Under the pieces are notes generated by a model. The model saw only the letters and a list, made by a program, of their open reading frames with translations, did not search any database and was not told the DNA's origin. The position numbers and the translations under genes were made by a program. From positions 1 to 46,549 of the forward strand of contig JAOINB010000009.1 of assembly GCA_028139135.1 (NCBI GenBank): a stretch of 46,549 nt of DNA, in the 5' to 3' direction. Every line of letters starts with the position of its first letter. The stretch's first letter is position 1. This document shows positions 8,146-19,275 of the stretch, in pieces. This DNA comes from Betaproteobacteria bacterium (lineage in GTDB: Bacteria > Pseudomonadota > Gammaproteobacteria > Burkholderiales > Burkholderiaceae_A).

Positions 8146-9093
8146 CTACCGTGTAAACCCCGCTGAGGTTAGGCGCAAGAGCAGCGCGGAGGTGTCAAGT
8201 TTGCCATGACCTTTGTTACTAAGGTCATCATAAAATTCTTTCACATGCTTTGTGATTTCTAAGTCTGAGTTTTGTTTTATCCCTTGCTCTAAAACGATTG
8301 TTAGATCTTTGATCATATGGTCAACCGCAAATCCAAAATCATATTTTCCTTCCAGCATTGTGGTGCCTCTGTTTTCCATTTGCCAACTCTGTGCAGCGCC
8401 TTTTGAAATGACAGACAAAACCGTATTCATGTCTAGGCCCGAGTCTAAACCAAATTTGAGCCCTTCAGCTAGACCTTGAATCAAACCTGAGATACATATT
8501 TGATTCACCATCTTAGCAAGTTGACCGGATCCCACATCACCCATTCGTTCGGCCGTCTTCGAGTATGGACCGACCATATCCTTGAAAGATTCCGTTTGTT
8601 CTTTTGGGCCTCCGAACATAATTGACAAGACCCCGTTTTTCGCTCCAGATGTTCCACCAGATACTGGCGCATCAAAAAAAGAAATACTTCTTTCAACGGC
8701 AAAACGATTAACCTCCCGCGCAACATCAAAAGAAGTTGTTGAGTGATCGATAAAAATAGAATTCTTTTGCATGGTCTGAAAACATCCGGTTGGACTAAAG
8801 GTGATTTCTCGCAAGTCATCATCATCCCCAACGCAACTAATTATGATTTCACAAGCTTTTCCCATTAGGTCTAATGAATTTACTTCGCTAACAGAATAGC
8901 TTTCGAATGCCTTTATCCAATTATTTGTTTTTTCTTTGCTTCTATTAAATACATGTACTATGTGACCAACCCTTGCTAGGTGTCCAGCCATAGCAGAACC
9001 CATCTTACCTAATCCAATGAAACCAACCTTTCGCGGTTTAGCGGTGATACCATTCTTATGAATTATGTAGTCTTCGGTTGTTTGTTTGGCCAT
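8146..9093 (-). CDS. NAD(P)-dependent 3-hydroxyisobutyrate dehydrogenase-family protein
   Basis: Cytoplasmic beta-hydroxyacid dehydrogenase of the 3-hydroxyisobutyrate / tartronate semialdehyde reductase / GLYR1 family, 315 residues. The N-terminal Rossmann fold has GLGKMG at residues 27-32, the substrate loop is DAPVSGG at 141-147, and the catalytic lysine is K194 in GQLAKMVNQ with N197 beside it. The exact substrate (hydroxyisobutyrate, tartronate semialdehyde, succinic semialdehyde) cannot be told from sequence. About 20 residues precede the Rossmann strand, slightly long for the family. An AAGGGA element lies just before the start. The start overlaps the end of the upstream exported-protein gene by 31 bases in another frame, which suggests translational coupling or a somewhat later start. 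Confidence 0.85.
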   Translation of the reverse strand: MAKQTTEDYIIHKNGITAKPRKVGFIGLGKMGSAMAGHLARVGHIVHVFNRSKEKTNNWIKAFESYSVSEVNSLDLMGKACEIIISCVGDDDDLREITFSPTGCFQTMQKNSIFIDHSTTSFDVAREVNRFAVERSISFFDAPVSGGTSGAKNGVLSIMFGGPKEQTESFKDMVGPYSKTAERMGDVGSGQLAKMVNQICISGLIQGLAEGLKFGLDSGLDMNTVLSVISKGAAQSWQMENRGTTMLEGKYDFGFAVDHMIKDLTIVLEQGIKQNSDLEITKHVKEFYDDLSNKGHGKLDTSALLLRLTSAGFTR

Positions 9094-9428
9094 GGGGTCC
9101 CTTTTGGATAAATTATAAATGCAAGATTCTTTTCCTTTAACTCAAAATACGCGGGCTTTGTGAGAATACAGGGCATTCGAAATGAAAAACTACGTTTTGA
9201 GTCCACTGATGCATTATCCAAATCTATCGCTTCTATCTCAAAATATTTATTTGGCGGCAAATCAATAAAAACTATTTTATTGTGAGCGGGAATTTCAGAT
9301 TTTTGCCCGTCATATGATAGGAAAAGTATTTGTTTTTTCGTACTAAAGCTTTTAACGGCATATCCCTGTCTACACAACGTAGCGAATAGTCCCGAAATAG
9401 CAAACAATAGTGAACGCCTTTTATTCAT
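9063..9428 (-). CDS. Unrecognised small exported protein
   Basis: Hypothetical protein of 121 residues. The N-terminus has NKRRSLLFAISGLFATLC followed by an Ala-x-Ala-like cleavage region near residue 24, so it looks exported; the twin arginine could indicate Tat or simply a basic Sec n-region. The mature part appears beta-rich, with alternating hydrophobic strands such as KIVFIDLPP and LAFIIYPKG, and ends in Pro/Lys-rich residues. I do not recognise a family. It lies between a DUF442-type gene (8 bases upstream) and the dehydrogenase (31-base overlap), so all three are probably co-transcribed. Its cysteines, C19 and C87, are not in a recognisable metal or haem motif. Confidence 0.6.
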   Translation of the reverse strand: MNKRRSLLFAISGLFATLCRQGYAVKSFSTKKQILFLSYDGQKSEIPAHNKIVFIDLPPNKYFEIEAIDLDNASVDSKRSFSFRMPCILTKPAYFELKEKNLAFIIYPKGTPWPNKQPKTT

Positions 9429-9436
9429 GCTAAATT

Positions 9437-9799
9437 TTATTCAAGTTCTTGCAGATTGATAAATTGTAATTGCTCGGCTAACCCAATCAGTGCGGTTGAC
9501 CTTCCTCCGGAACGACAGTATGCAATTATCGGCTTTGGTAGATCGCATAAATGCTTTGCCATTTCAGATGCATCTTGCTCTGTTTGAAAGTTGCTCTCAA
9601 CAGGATGAAATGCAAATTCTATTGCCAATTTTTTGCTAGCTTGCCTTATTGACTCGGCATCTGGTTGTCCAGACTCGCTTTCCCCATCTGGTCTATTACA
9701 AATAATACTTCTTACACCCATGCTCGAAAGCTCCAACACGTCTTCTGGGGATAATTGATCAGACACTCCTATGGTATCGCTTAACCAATAAAGTTGCAT
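9437..9799 (-). CDS. DUF442 / TIGR01244-type phosphatase or sulfurtransferase-like protein
   Basis: Small cysteine-dependent enzyme of the beta-lactamase-hydrolase-like (DUF442, TIGR01244) family, about 120 residues from ATG 9799. Visible motifs are SDQLSPEDV, the family hallmark IICNRPDGE, and the active-site loop AYCRSGGRS. The fold is that of dual-specificity phosphatases; members are often linked to sulfide or persulfide metabolism, which fits the Sox genes nearby, but activity is inferred. The frame stays open upstream to 10009, yet that part overlaps fbp and has no family similarity, whereas MQLYWLSD at 9799 matches the usual N-terminus. The short start leaves about 100 bases for a divergent promoter with fbp. 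Confidence 0.8.
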   Translation of the reverse strand: MQLYWLSDTIGVSDQLSPEDVLELSSMGVRSIICNRPDGESESGQPDAESIRQASKKLAIEFAFHPVESNFQTEQDASEMAKHLCDLPKPIIAYCRSGGRSTALIGLAEQLQFINLQELE

Positions 9800-9905
9800 A
9801 GATCGTCTTTCATACGGAATAATAGTCATGAGTATACATAAATAGCGAATATTTTGCATGTTGATTAATGGCTTAAATAACAAGAACTTTTTGTAAGAGG
9901 TGTGT

Positions 9906-10958
9906 TTGGAAAAACTTTCAGTTTTCATAAAAAATGAAGTTACGATTTCATCAAACTCGATGGATTTAAAAGTGGTCCTCAATGCGTTGGCTAGATGCAT
10001 TGCCGACATTGCGAAGGTAACCTACCAAGGCGCTATAGGTGGGCATTTAGGAAATATGGACTCGCAAAATATACAAGGAGAAGTTCAAAAAAAACTTGAT
10101 GTAAGGTCTAATGAAATTTTTATCGAGTCTTTATCAAAAATTGATTCAATCATTGCCTTGGTCTCAGAAGAAAATGAATTTCCAATACTAGTAAACGAAA
10201 ATCGTGAGGAAGGATATGTTATTTTTTTTGACCCATTGGATGGTTCTTCAAACATAGATGTGAATGGAATAGTCGGATCAATTTTTTCAGTATATAAAAT
10301 AAAGAGACGCTCAGAGAATGAATTAGATTTGTTAAGATCGGGCTTCGAACAGATTACTGCTGGTTACAGTACATACGGCCCCTCTACTATGCTTGTAATG
10401 ACAGTTGGCAATGGAGTTAATGCGTTTACATTAGATGAAAATTCAAATGAGTTTTTACTCACTCACCCGAACATTCGAATCACTCGGGAATCGTTTGAGT
10501 ATGCTATCAATTCGAGCAATCATAGATTTTGGGAACCACCCTTACAAAAGTACATCAAGGAGTGTAACGAAGGCTCGGAAGGACAAAGGGGAAAGAACTT
10601 TAATATGCGATGGTGCGGAAGCATGGTGGCCGATATTCATAGAATTTTAATGCGAGGTGGAATTTTTATGTACCCAAAGGATAATAAATTACCTCAGAGG
10701 GCTGGCAGGTTACGATTAATGTATGAGGCAAATCCTATGGCATTGATTATCGAAAGAGCAGGCGGAAAAGCCTCGACAGGAAGAGAAAGAATATTAGAAA
10801 TTCTCCCCGAGAATTATCATCAAAGGACTCCAGTTATAATGGGTTCCGCAGCTGAGGTTGAGAGAATAATCGGATACTACGAAAAATTTGACTCTGGAGA
10901 ATTAGATTTTGACTCGCCTCTGTTTAGAGAGCGTTCACTTTTCGTGGACCGTAAGTAA
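9906..10958 (+). CDS. fbp: Fructose-1,6-bisphosphatase class I
   Basis: Hydrolyses fructose-1,6-bisphosphate to fructose-6-phosphate in the Calvin cycle and gluconeogenesis. The protein is about 350 residues, in line with the class I family. Diagnostic motifs are QGEVQKKLD, SEENE, the metal-binding DPLDGSSNIDVN, YGPSTMLV, GSMVADIHR and the near-C-terminal YEANPMA and GGKAS. The frame allows GTG at 9900, but the ribosome site AAGAGG at 9895-9900 would overlap it; TTG at 9906 is 5 bases downstream and gives an N-terminus EKLSVFI that aligns with known FBPases, so I prefer it. Its stop overlaps the phosphoribulokinase start in TAATG, showing tight coupling to the CO2-fixation enzyme. Confidence 0.95.
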   Translation: MEKLSVFIKNEVTISSNSMDLKVVLNALARCIADIAKVTYQGAIGGHLGNMDSQNIQGEVQKKLDVRSNEIFIESLSKIDSIIALVSEENEFPILVNENREEGYVIFFDPLDGSSNIDVNGIVGSIFSVYKIKRRSENELDLLRSGFEQITAGYSTYGPSTMLVMTVGNGVNAFTLDENSNEFLLTHPNIRITRESFEYAINSSNHRFWEPPLQKYIKECNEGSEGQRGKNFNMRWCGSMVADIHRILMRGGIFMYPKDNKLPQRAGRLRLMYEANPMALIIERAGGKASTGRERILEILPENYHQRTPVIMGSAAEVERIIGYYEKFDSGELDFDSPLFRERSLFVDRK

Positions 10959-11827
10959 TGTCAAAGAAGCATCCGATAGTTGCAATTACCGGCTCATCTG
11001 GCGCTGGCACATCAACTGTATTACACAGTTTTAGGCACATATTTAGAAGGGAAAAAATTAGGGTCCAAATAATACACGGTGATTCTTTTCATAGATTTAC
11101 TAGGGATGAGATGAATCAAGCCATGCGGGCAGCTGAAAAAAGAGGTAACAAAAACTTTAGTCATTTCGGACCTGCAGCTAACCTTTTGGACGAACTTGAA
11201 AATCTTTTCCAAAGCTATGCGAATACAGGTAGTGGCAAGTTTAGGCGCTATTTACATAACTCCGATGAGGCTGCCTTTTATAAACAATTAGAGGGTACAT
11301 TTACACCGTGGGAGGAGATAACGGGTGATACGGACCTTTTGTTTTATGAAGGTTTGCATGGTGGTTATGCTCACAATGGCATCGATATTGCGAAACATGT
11401 TGACTTGCTTGTGGGTGTAGTGCCAATTATCAACCTCGAGTGGATTCAAAAGCTTCATAGAGATAAAACTTCACGAGGCTACTCCCAGGATGCCATTGTT
11501 GATACCATTTTGAGGAGAATGCCAGACTACGTAAACCACATAATCCCTCAATTTTCGAGGACTCACGTAAATTTTCAACGAGTGCCTTTGGTTGACACAT
11601 CAAACCCTTTTGTAGCAAGAGATATTCCCTCCGCTGATGAGTCTATAGTTATTATCCGTTTTTCTGATCCAAAGGGTATAGATTTCCCTTATCTCCTTTC
11701 GATGTTATCCGGCTCATCAATGACGCGACCTAATGTGCTTGCTGTTCCCGGTGGTAAGATGGGTCTCGCTATGCAGCTCATTTTTACACCGATGGTTTTG
11801 AGAATGATGGATAGCAAGAAGAGCTAA
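10958..11827 (+). CDS. prk: Phosphoribulokinase (bacterial type)
   Basis: Phosphorylates ribulose-5-phosphate to ribulose-1,5-bisphosphate, the committed step that feeds Rubisco. At 289 residues it is the short octameric proteobacterial type. The P-loop is GSSGAGTST at residues 12-20, followed by HGDSFHRF and the acidic region YEGLHGGY. A PRK strongly implies a Calvin-Benson-Bassham cycle; Rubisco itself is not in the window. The ATG overlaps the fbp stop by one base and aldolase follows after 50 bases, so fbp-prk-fba is an operon. PRK belongs to the P-loop kinase group, but the length and motifs fit PRK better than uridine kinase. Confidence 0.95.
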   Translation: MSKKHPIVAITGSSGAGTSTVLHSFRHIFRREKIRVQIIHGDSFHRFTRDEMNQAMRAAEKRGNKNFSHFGPAANLLDELENLFQSYANTGSGKFRRYLHNSDEAAFYKQLEGTFTPWEEITGDTDLLFYEGLHGGYAHNGIDIAKHVDLLVGVVPIINLEWIQKLHRDKTSRGYSQDAIVDTILRRMPDYVNHIIPQFSRTHVNFQRVPLVDTSNPFVARDIPSADESIVIIRFSDPKGIDFPYLLSMLSGSSMTRPNVLAVPGGKMGLAMQLIFTPMVLRMMDSKKS

Positions 11828-11877
11828 ATTTGCAGTATCATTTGATATATCTTTAACAAAACTTCCTGGGAAATCTT

Positions 11878-12942
11878 ATGGCACTAATTGCATTACGACA
11901 GTTGCTTGACCATGCTGCAGAAAACGATTACGGGGTGCCGGCATTCAACGTTAATAATTTGGAGCAAATTCAGGCTATTATGCAGGCCGCAAGTGATTGC
12001 TCTAGTCCAGTAATATTGCAAGCAAGTGCTGGCGCAAGAAAATACGCCGGAGAGCCGTTTTTGAGAAAACTTATTGAAGCAGCAATTGAACAATTTCCTG
12101 ATATTCCGGTTTGTATGCACCAGGATCACGGAGTGTCTCCAAATGTTTGTATGAAGTCAATACGCAGTGGTTTCAGCAGTGTCATGATGGATGGATCTTT
12201 ACAAGAAGATGGGAAGACGCCTGCATCCTATGAGTACAATGTGGAAATGACCAAAAAAGTCGTCGAGTTAGCACATCCGGTAGGAGTCTCGGTTGAGGGT
12301 GAACTTGGTTGCCTGGGTTCGCTCGAAACTGGAGAGGCTGGTGAGGAGGATGGAGTCGGAGCAGAAGGTGTTTTGAATGAAAAGCAGTTGCTCACCGATC
12401 CGGAGGAGGCTGCGAATTTTGTCAAAGCCACTAATGTGGATGCTCTTGCAATTGCTATTGGAACTAGTCATGGAGCGTATAAGTTTTCTAGACCGCCTAC
12501 GGGTGATATTCTTGCAATTGATAGGGTGTGTCAAATTAATAAACGAATTCCAAATACGCATTTAGTTATGCACGGCTCATCTAGCGTTCCGCAAGAATTA
12601 TTAAAACTTATTAGGGAATTCGGCGGCAATATTAAAGAAACATATGGAGTGCCCGTTGAGGAAATTGTGGAAGGAATAAAAAACGGGGTTAGAAAAATAA
12701 ATATTGATACGGATATAAGGCTTGCGATGACTGGTGCAATACGGAAGTTCTTGTTTGAAAAATCTGCTGAATTTGATCCTAGAGGATATTTGAAGGTTGC
12801 CAGGAAAGCTGCTTACGATATATGTAAAGCCAGATTGGAAGCTTTTGGCACAGCTGGCCACGCACCGAAAATCAAAGTAATTTCATTGGACTTAATGTCA
12901 GAAAAGTACCTAAAAGGCGAATTAAAATCTGTTGTGAACTAA
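11878..12942 (+). CDS. fba: Class II fructose-bisphosphate aldolase
   Basis: Zinc-dependent aldolase that joins glyceraldehyde-3-phosphate and dihydroxyacetone phosphate, and in the Calvin cycle can also make sedoheptulose bisphosphate. The 354-residue length is that of the Calvin-cycle-associated subtype. Motifs: VPAFNVNN near residue 20, the metal site QDHG with H84, the glycine-rich loop VEGELGCLG, the HGSSSVP phosphate loop and the NIDTDIRLA substrate loop near residue 280. A ribosome-site-like GGGAA is about 8 bases upstream of ATG 11878. It is the third gene of the fbp-prk-fba group; soxY follows after 46 bases. Confidence 0.95.
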   Translation: MALIALRQLLDHAAENDYGVPAFNVNNLEQIQAIMQAASDCSSPVILQASAGARKYAGEPFLRKLIEAAIEQFPDIPVCMHQDHGVSPNVCMKSIRSGFSSVMMDGSLQEDGKTPASYEYNVEMTKKVVELAHPVGVSVEGELGCLGSLETGEAGEEDGVGAEGVLNEKQLLTDPEEAANFVKATNVDALAIAIGTSHGAYKFSRPPTGDILAIDRVCQINKRIPNTHLVMHGSSSVPQELLKLIREFGGNIKETYGVPVEEIVEGIKNGVRKINIDTDIRLAMTGAIRKFLFEKSAEFDPRGYLKVARKAAYDICKARLEAFGTAGHAPKIKVISLDLMSEKYLKGELKSVVN

Positions 12943-12988
12943 AATATTTTAGGTTAGTCCCAGCAACATTGGGTCACGTGAGATCTTT

Positions 12989-13462
12989 GTGAAAAAAAAT
13001 AGAAGACAATTTTTGATCGACGGCACTACAGTTTTTACCCTTTTAGGGCTAGGTTTTTTTCCTGCATGTGGTTCGGCTATTGGTAAAGGTAAAGCTTGGC
13101 AGCAAAGTTGGTTTGAGAGTGGAAAGAATTTAGAGGAAACTTTCGCAGCATTGGGGGTAAGAAAACCAATAGTCGACCAAAAAATCGTCTTGAAAGCGCC
13201 AGATACGGCAGAAAACGGCGCTTATGTCGGAATAAATATTGAAAGCTCCATTCCTAACATAGACGCTGTTGCATTTCTTGTCGACAAAAACCCAATTGTT
13301 CTGTCGGGTTATTTCGAAATAAAGAGATTAGAAAAGCTGAAGTTGGGAACTAAAATTAAGATGGCGGAAACCTCCGACCTAATTGCCTTAGTTAAAGCAG
13401 GTGACAATTATTTTATGAATACCAGACATGTCAAGGTAGTCTTAGGTGGGTGTGGGAGTTGA
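12989..13462 (+). CDS. soxY: SoxY, sulfur-carrier subunit of the Sox thiosulfate system
   Basis: Periplasmic carrier that covalently holds sulfur intermediates on a C-terminal cysteine during thiosulfate or sulfide oxidation. The protein has 157 residues, starts at GTG, and carries a Tat-type signal with RRQFL followed by a hydrophobic stretch, as expected for a SoxYZ pair exported folded. The C-terminus reads GGCGS, with C155 as the swinging-arm cysteine; the family more often ends GGCGG. The central Ig-like domain contains PIVLSGYFEI and ADLI-type strands. soxZ begins 3 bases after the stop. The 46-base gap after fba holds only a weak CCCA/TGGG hairpin, so read-through from the Calvin genes is likely. 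Confidence 0.95.
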   Translation: MKKNRRQFLIDGTTVFTLLGLGFFPACGSAIGKGKAWQQSWFESGKNLEETFAALGVRKPIVDQKIVLKAPDTAENGAYVGINIESSIPNIDAVAFLVDKNPIVLSGYFEIKRLEKLKLGTKIKMAETSDLIALVKAGDNYFMNTRHVKVVLGGCGS

Positions 13463-13465
13463 GAT

Positions 13466-13783
13466 ATGACTAAACCAACAAAAATTCGAGCTAAGGCTGT
13501 CAATGGCATTGTAGACTTTCGCATGCTTATGCGTCACGAAATGGAATCGGGTTTTAGAAAAGATGACAAAACCGGAAAAACTGTTCCAGCGTGGTTTATT
13601 AAAGAGTTTCGTGTCTTCTTAAATAATGAGGCGATTCTTGTTGGGTATATTGGCCCGCTAGTATCTAAAAATCCGTATTTTAGATTTAACTTTGCGGGAA
13701 AAGCTGGTGATACTGTTAAAGTCTCATGGATTGACAATCGTGGTGTAAAAAGGGTTCATGAAGATTTAGTAAAGGCTGTATAG
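13466..13783 (+). CDS. soxZ: SoxZ, partner of SoxY
   Basis: Forms the heterodimeric SoxYZ carrier in the periplasm, travelling there with SoxY since it has no signal of its own. At 105 residues it has the usual size. Typical features are IRAKAVNGIVDFRMLMRHEM at the start, a central FIKEFRVFLN strand, and the C-terminal SWIDNRG motif. It is only 3 bases behind soxY and must be co-translated with it. SoxA, SoxX, SoxB and SoxCD are not in this window, so completeness of the pathway cannot be judged here. Confidence 0.95.
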   Translation: MTKPTKIRAKAVNGIVDFRMLMRHEMESGFRKDDKTGKTVPAWFIKEFRVFLNNEAILVGYIGPLVSKNPYFRFNFAGKAGDTVKVSWIDNRGVKRVHEDLVKAV

Positions 13784-13821
13784 TGCTATATGGTACACAA
13801 CTATACTTGCAACAAAATTTC

Positions 13822-13851
13822 TTGACTGGTAGACGGCTAAACGCATTCTAA
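13822..13851 (+). promoter_or_regulatory. Possible sigma-70 promoter for the cytochrome gene
   Basis: TTGACT at 13822-13827 and TTCTAA at 13846-13851 are separated by 18 bases, 45 bases before the cytochrome ATG. The -35 is one base off consensus; the -10 is poor. It would allow the cytochrome to be expressed apart from soxYZ. Confidence 0.3.
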
Positions 13852-13896
13852 ATGTGATGGCTGATTGAAAGTTTTTTGATTTAAGGGGTTACTTAT

Positions 13897-14253
13897 ATGG
13901 CTGTATCATTTAATCGTGTCATATATCGCTTTTATATTAAGAAGTATATTTTTAGCGTGGTTTTTCTCTTTGCTTTAAGTTCTGCCAGCTTAGCTGGTCC
14001 TTTTAATGAGGGAAATACAAAAAACGGAAATGTTTTACATAGTGAAAATTGCCACAGCTGTCACGATTCCATGTTCCCTAATGGGAAAGGTGACGATATC
14101 TACGATGAAGATTTGAGGAAAATTAAATCTTCAAAAGCCTTATATTCGATGGTTGAGTTTTGCGCGACTAACAATGGCTTAGGCTGGTTCGAAGAGGAAA
14201 ACACTGACGTTTCCAAATATCTTAATCAAAAATTCTATAAATTTGAGCATTGA
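13897..14253 (+). CDS. Small periplasmic monohaem cytochrome c
   Basis: Electron carrier with one covalently bound haem. The 118-residue precursor has a basic start, a hydrophobic segment at about residues 16-30 and a likely cleavage after SLA at residue 33. The haem motif is CHSCH at residues 52-56. A conserved-looking tail with GLGWFEEENTDVSKYLN resembles small cytochromes whose distal ligand differs from the common class I pattern; no obvious C-terminal methionine ligand is visible, so the sixth ligand is uncertain. AAGGGG sits about 9 bases before the ATG. Its position right after soxYZ suggests it accepts or passes electrons from sulfur oxidation, but this is inference. It does not look like SoxX. 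Confidence 0.85.
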   Translation: MAVSFNRVIYRFYIKKYIFSVVFLFALSSASLAGPFNEGNTKNGNVLHSENCHSCHDSMFPNGKGDDIYDEDLRKIKSSKALYSMVEFCATNNGLGWFEEENTDVSKYLNQKFYKFEH

Positions 14254-14366
14254 TTTTTCAAACATGGAAATATCTGCTTGTCCCGTTTGTTTTCGGATTT
14301 CGGCAATCATCAGGACCTCAGTCAAATTATGCTAACGTAAGAATTATCTGGGCTTAGTGAACTAAA

Positions 14367-17182
<2,816 letters not shown>

Positions 17183-17189
17183 GATTGGC

Positions 17190-18251
17190 ATGAAGAGAAT
17201 TGGGATTGTGGGTGGAGGCCTTCTGGGTAGGTTGGCAGCATTTGTCCTAACCGAATCAGGGCATGCAGTTGAAGTTTATGAAAAGACACCTGAAAATCCG
17301 GGTTTTTCAATTTTAAGGGCAGCCGCTTTCACTTCTGCAGGATTACTTAGTCCAATTTCTGAAAAAGATTCTGGCGGAAATATTATTTTCGAACTTGGAA
17401 CAAAGTCCTTAAAGTTATGGAGTTGTCTTGACAGAAAAATAAAGAAAATTATTGATGAGGGTCTAGGCCTTCTCTTAAAAGGGAATCTTTTTGTTTCTTC
17501 CCCAGCAGAGGTAAATAATGCTGTTCGTTTTTTTAACAAAATAGGATTCAAAGGATTGCCGTTATCTAGCGGTGAAAAACATACAATGGAGCCGAACCTA
17601 GCGGAGAGACTTACTTGTTGGATTGTTCCAAATGAAGGTCAGATATACCCTTTACGGGCTTTAAATGCATTGGTTATTGCAACCAATAAGCTTTCAAATA
17701 AATCCGTTTGGCACTTTAATACACCGGTAGAGGATTTTGGTCCGGGATGGATAAAAACGGAAAAAACGTTTAGTAATTATGACTTCGTCTTTGATGTGCG
17801 AGGTGTTGGAGCAATCGACGTCGGAATTAGGGGGGTTAGAGGAGAGGTGGTGTTACTAGACCCACCGTCAAATTTTTGCCTTAGTCACCCAGTTCGTTTT
17901 TTACATCCAAGATTCAAGATCTATATCGTTCCGCATGAAAATCGGCGAATATTAGTCGGCTCTACTGAAATAGAATCGGAGGATGTATCACCAATATCGC
18001 TGCAGAGCGCTGTAGATTTGTTAACTGTTGCTCAGTATGTCTTTCCAGAGTTAAGTGAAGCCAGAATATTGTCAACGGACGTAAATTTAAGACCTGCCTC
18101 TTTTAATAACCAACCTTTTTTTCAGATCAAGGAAAATTTAGTGCACGTTAATGGTTTGTTTAGACATGGTTGGCTTATCGCGCCTGCTTTGTTATTAGAG
18201 GTATTTTCGACCTTAAACATTCCACTGTCTGATCCTGCTTTTACCCAATGA
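17190..18251 (+). CDS. thiO: Glycine oxidase-type FAD amino-acid oxidase ThiO
   Basis: Probably oxidises glycine to iminoglycine, the nitrogen donor for the thiazole ring. The 353-residue protein has an N-terminal FAD-binding dinucleotide fold with GGGLLG at residues 8-13 ending in an acidic EVYEK strand, then the DAO-family C-terminal region with VRGEVVLL, ILVGSTEIESEDV and GLFRHGWLIAPAL. The last motif matches the ThiO/DAO FAD-binding tail. It sits between thiC and thiS; the stop overlaps the thiS ATG in ATGA. Its use of ThiO rather than ThiH indicates an oxygen-dependent thiazole route, consistent with an aerobic organism. Confidence 0.92.
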   Translation: MKRIGIVGGGLLGRLAAFVLTESGHAVEVYEKTPENPGFSILRAAAFTSAGLLSPISEKDSGGNIIFELGTKSLKLWSCLDRKIKKIIDEGLGLLLKGNLFVSSPAEVNNAVRFFNKIGFKGLPLSSGEKHTMEPNLAERLTCWIVPNEGQIYPLRALNALVIATNKLSNKSVWHFNTPVEDFGPGWIKTEKTFSNYDFVFDVRGVGAIDVGIRGVRGEVVLLDPPSNFCLSHPVRFLHPRFKIYIVPHENRRILVGSTEIESEDVSPISLQSAVDLLTVAQYVFPELSEARILSTDVNLRPASFNNQPFFQIKENLVHVNGLFRHGWLIAPALLLEVFSTLNIPLSDPAFTQ

Positions 18252-18457
18252 AGAAAATAAATGTAAAATTTGGGGATAAAATGGTTGTTGTAGATGAGGA
18301 AATAACGCTCGAGGATTTCTTAAACAATCAGAAGGTAGATACCAGAAATTTAGCTACTTCAGTAAACGCAGACTTGATCTTAAAAGATAAAAGAAAAGAC
18401 AAAGTACTGAAAGAAAATGATCAGATTAATATTTTTGGACCAATTACGGGCGGATAA
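18248..18457 (+). CDS. thiS: ThiS sulfur-carrier protein
   Basis: Ubiquitin-like protein of 69 residues that carries sulfur as a C-terminal thiocarboxylate for thiazole formation. The C-terminus is PITGG, the diglycine required for adenylation. Strand pattern and length fit the family. A ThiF-type adenylating enzyme is not encoded in the window. The start overlaps the thiO stop by four bases and thiG follows 19 bases later. Confidence 0.93.
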   Translation: MKKINVKFGDKMVVVDEEITLEDFLNNQKVDTRNLATSVNADLILKDKRKDKVLKENDQINIFGPITGG

Positions 18458-18476
18458 AAGTTTAAAGGATTAATTC

Positions 18477-19259
18477 GTGGTGGATTATTTTGAAATAGGT
18501 GAATTAAAGTTGCCTAGTCGATTGTTTCTCGGTTCATCCGGGTATAGTTCGCCAGATGAATTAAAAAAAGCATTAAAACAATCAGGCGCTTCGGTAGTAA
18601 CTATGGGGGTAAAACGAATAGTGGGTAATTCGTTAAATCATGGTCGTTTATGGTTCGACGAAATATTGAGCTCTGGTATCCCCATATTACCGAACACAGC
18701 TGGATGCAAAACCGCAAGGGAAGCTATTAAAGTGGCCGAGATAGCTTGTGAATTGTTTGAAACAAATCGAATTAAATTGGAAGTTGTCGGAGATGATTAC
18801 AGTCTCCAACCGAATCCATTTGAATTGTTAGCTGCTACTAAAATTCTTATTAAAAAAGGAATAAATGTCTTCCCGTTCTGCACCGAAGATATTGTAGTGG
18901 CGGAGGCATTAGTTGGGGAAGGATGTAAAGTGCTGATGCCATGGGGATCTCCAATTGGATCAGGTCAGGGTCTATTAAATATTGAGTCATTGAAACGGCT
19001 TCGGGAAAAATTTCCAAAAATAACTTTGGTTGTTGATGCAGGTATAGGGAAACCATCTCATGCTTGTCAAGCAATGGAAATCGGATATGACGCGGTTTTA
19101 TTAAATTCTGCCGTTTCGCAATCGAGCAACCCTGTAAAAATGGCAATAGCATTTTCTGACGCGATAAACGCTGGACGGAAAGGATATGAAGCTGGTTTAA
19201 TTCAGCCGCAATCTATGGCAACACCCACAACTGATATAAGCACCAATATATTTGACTAA
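18477..19259 (+). CDS. thiG: Thiazole synthase ThiG
   Basis: TIM-barrel enzyme that builds thiazole phosphate from deoxyxylulose phosphate, iminoglycine and ThiS thiocarboxylate. At 260 residues the size is standard. Recognisable elements are LFLGSSGY near the start, ILPNTAGC, KLEVVGD with the Schiff-base lysine region, MPWGSPIGSGQG and VDAGIGKPSHA. GTG at 18477 follows an AAAGGA ribosome site by about 8 bases; a second GTG at 18480 is also possible. The next gene begins at or just after its stop. Confidence 0.96.
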   Translation: MVDYFEIGELKLPSRLFLGSSGYSSPDELKKALKQSGASVVTMGVKRIVGNSLNHGRLWFDEILSSGIPILPNTAGCKTAREAIKVAEIACELFETNRIKLEVVGDDYSLQPNPFELLAATKILIKKGINVFPFCTEDIVVAEALVGEGCKVLMPWGSPIGSGQGLLNIESLKRLREKFPKITLVVDAGIGKPSHACQAMEIGYDAVLLNSAVSQSSNPVKMAIAFSDAINAGRKGYEAGLIQPQSMATPTTDISTNIFD

Positions 19260-19275
19260 ACTTTACTTTGCAAGA

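Noticed and set aside
8505-8831. 108-codon minus-strand frame inside the dehydrogenase
   Set aside because: Out-of-frame shadow of a clearly conserved enzyme.
9800-10009. N-terminal extension of the DUF442 protein
   Set aside because: Overlaps fbp and lacks family similarity; ATG 9799 gives the normal N-terminus.
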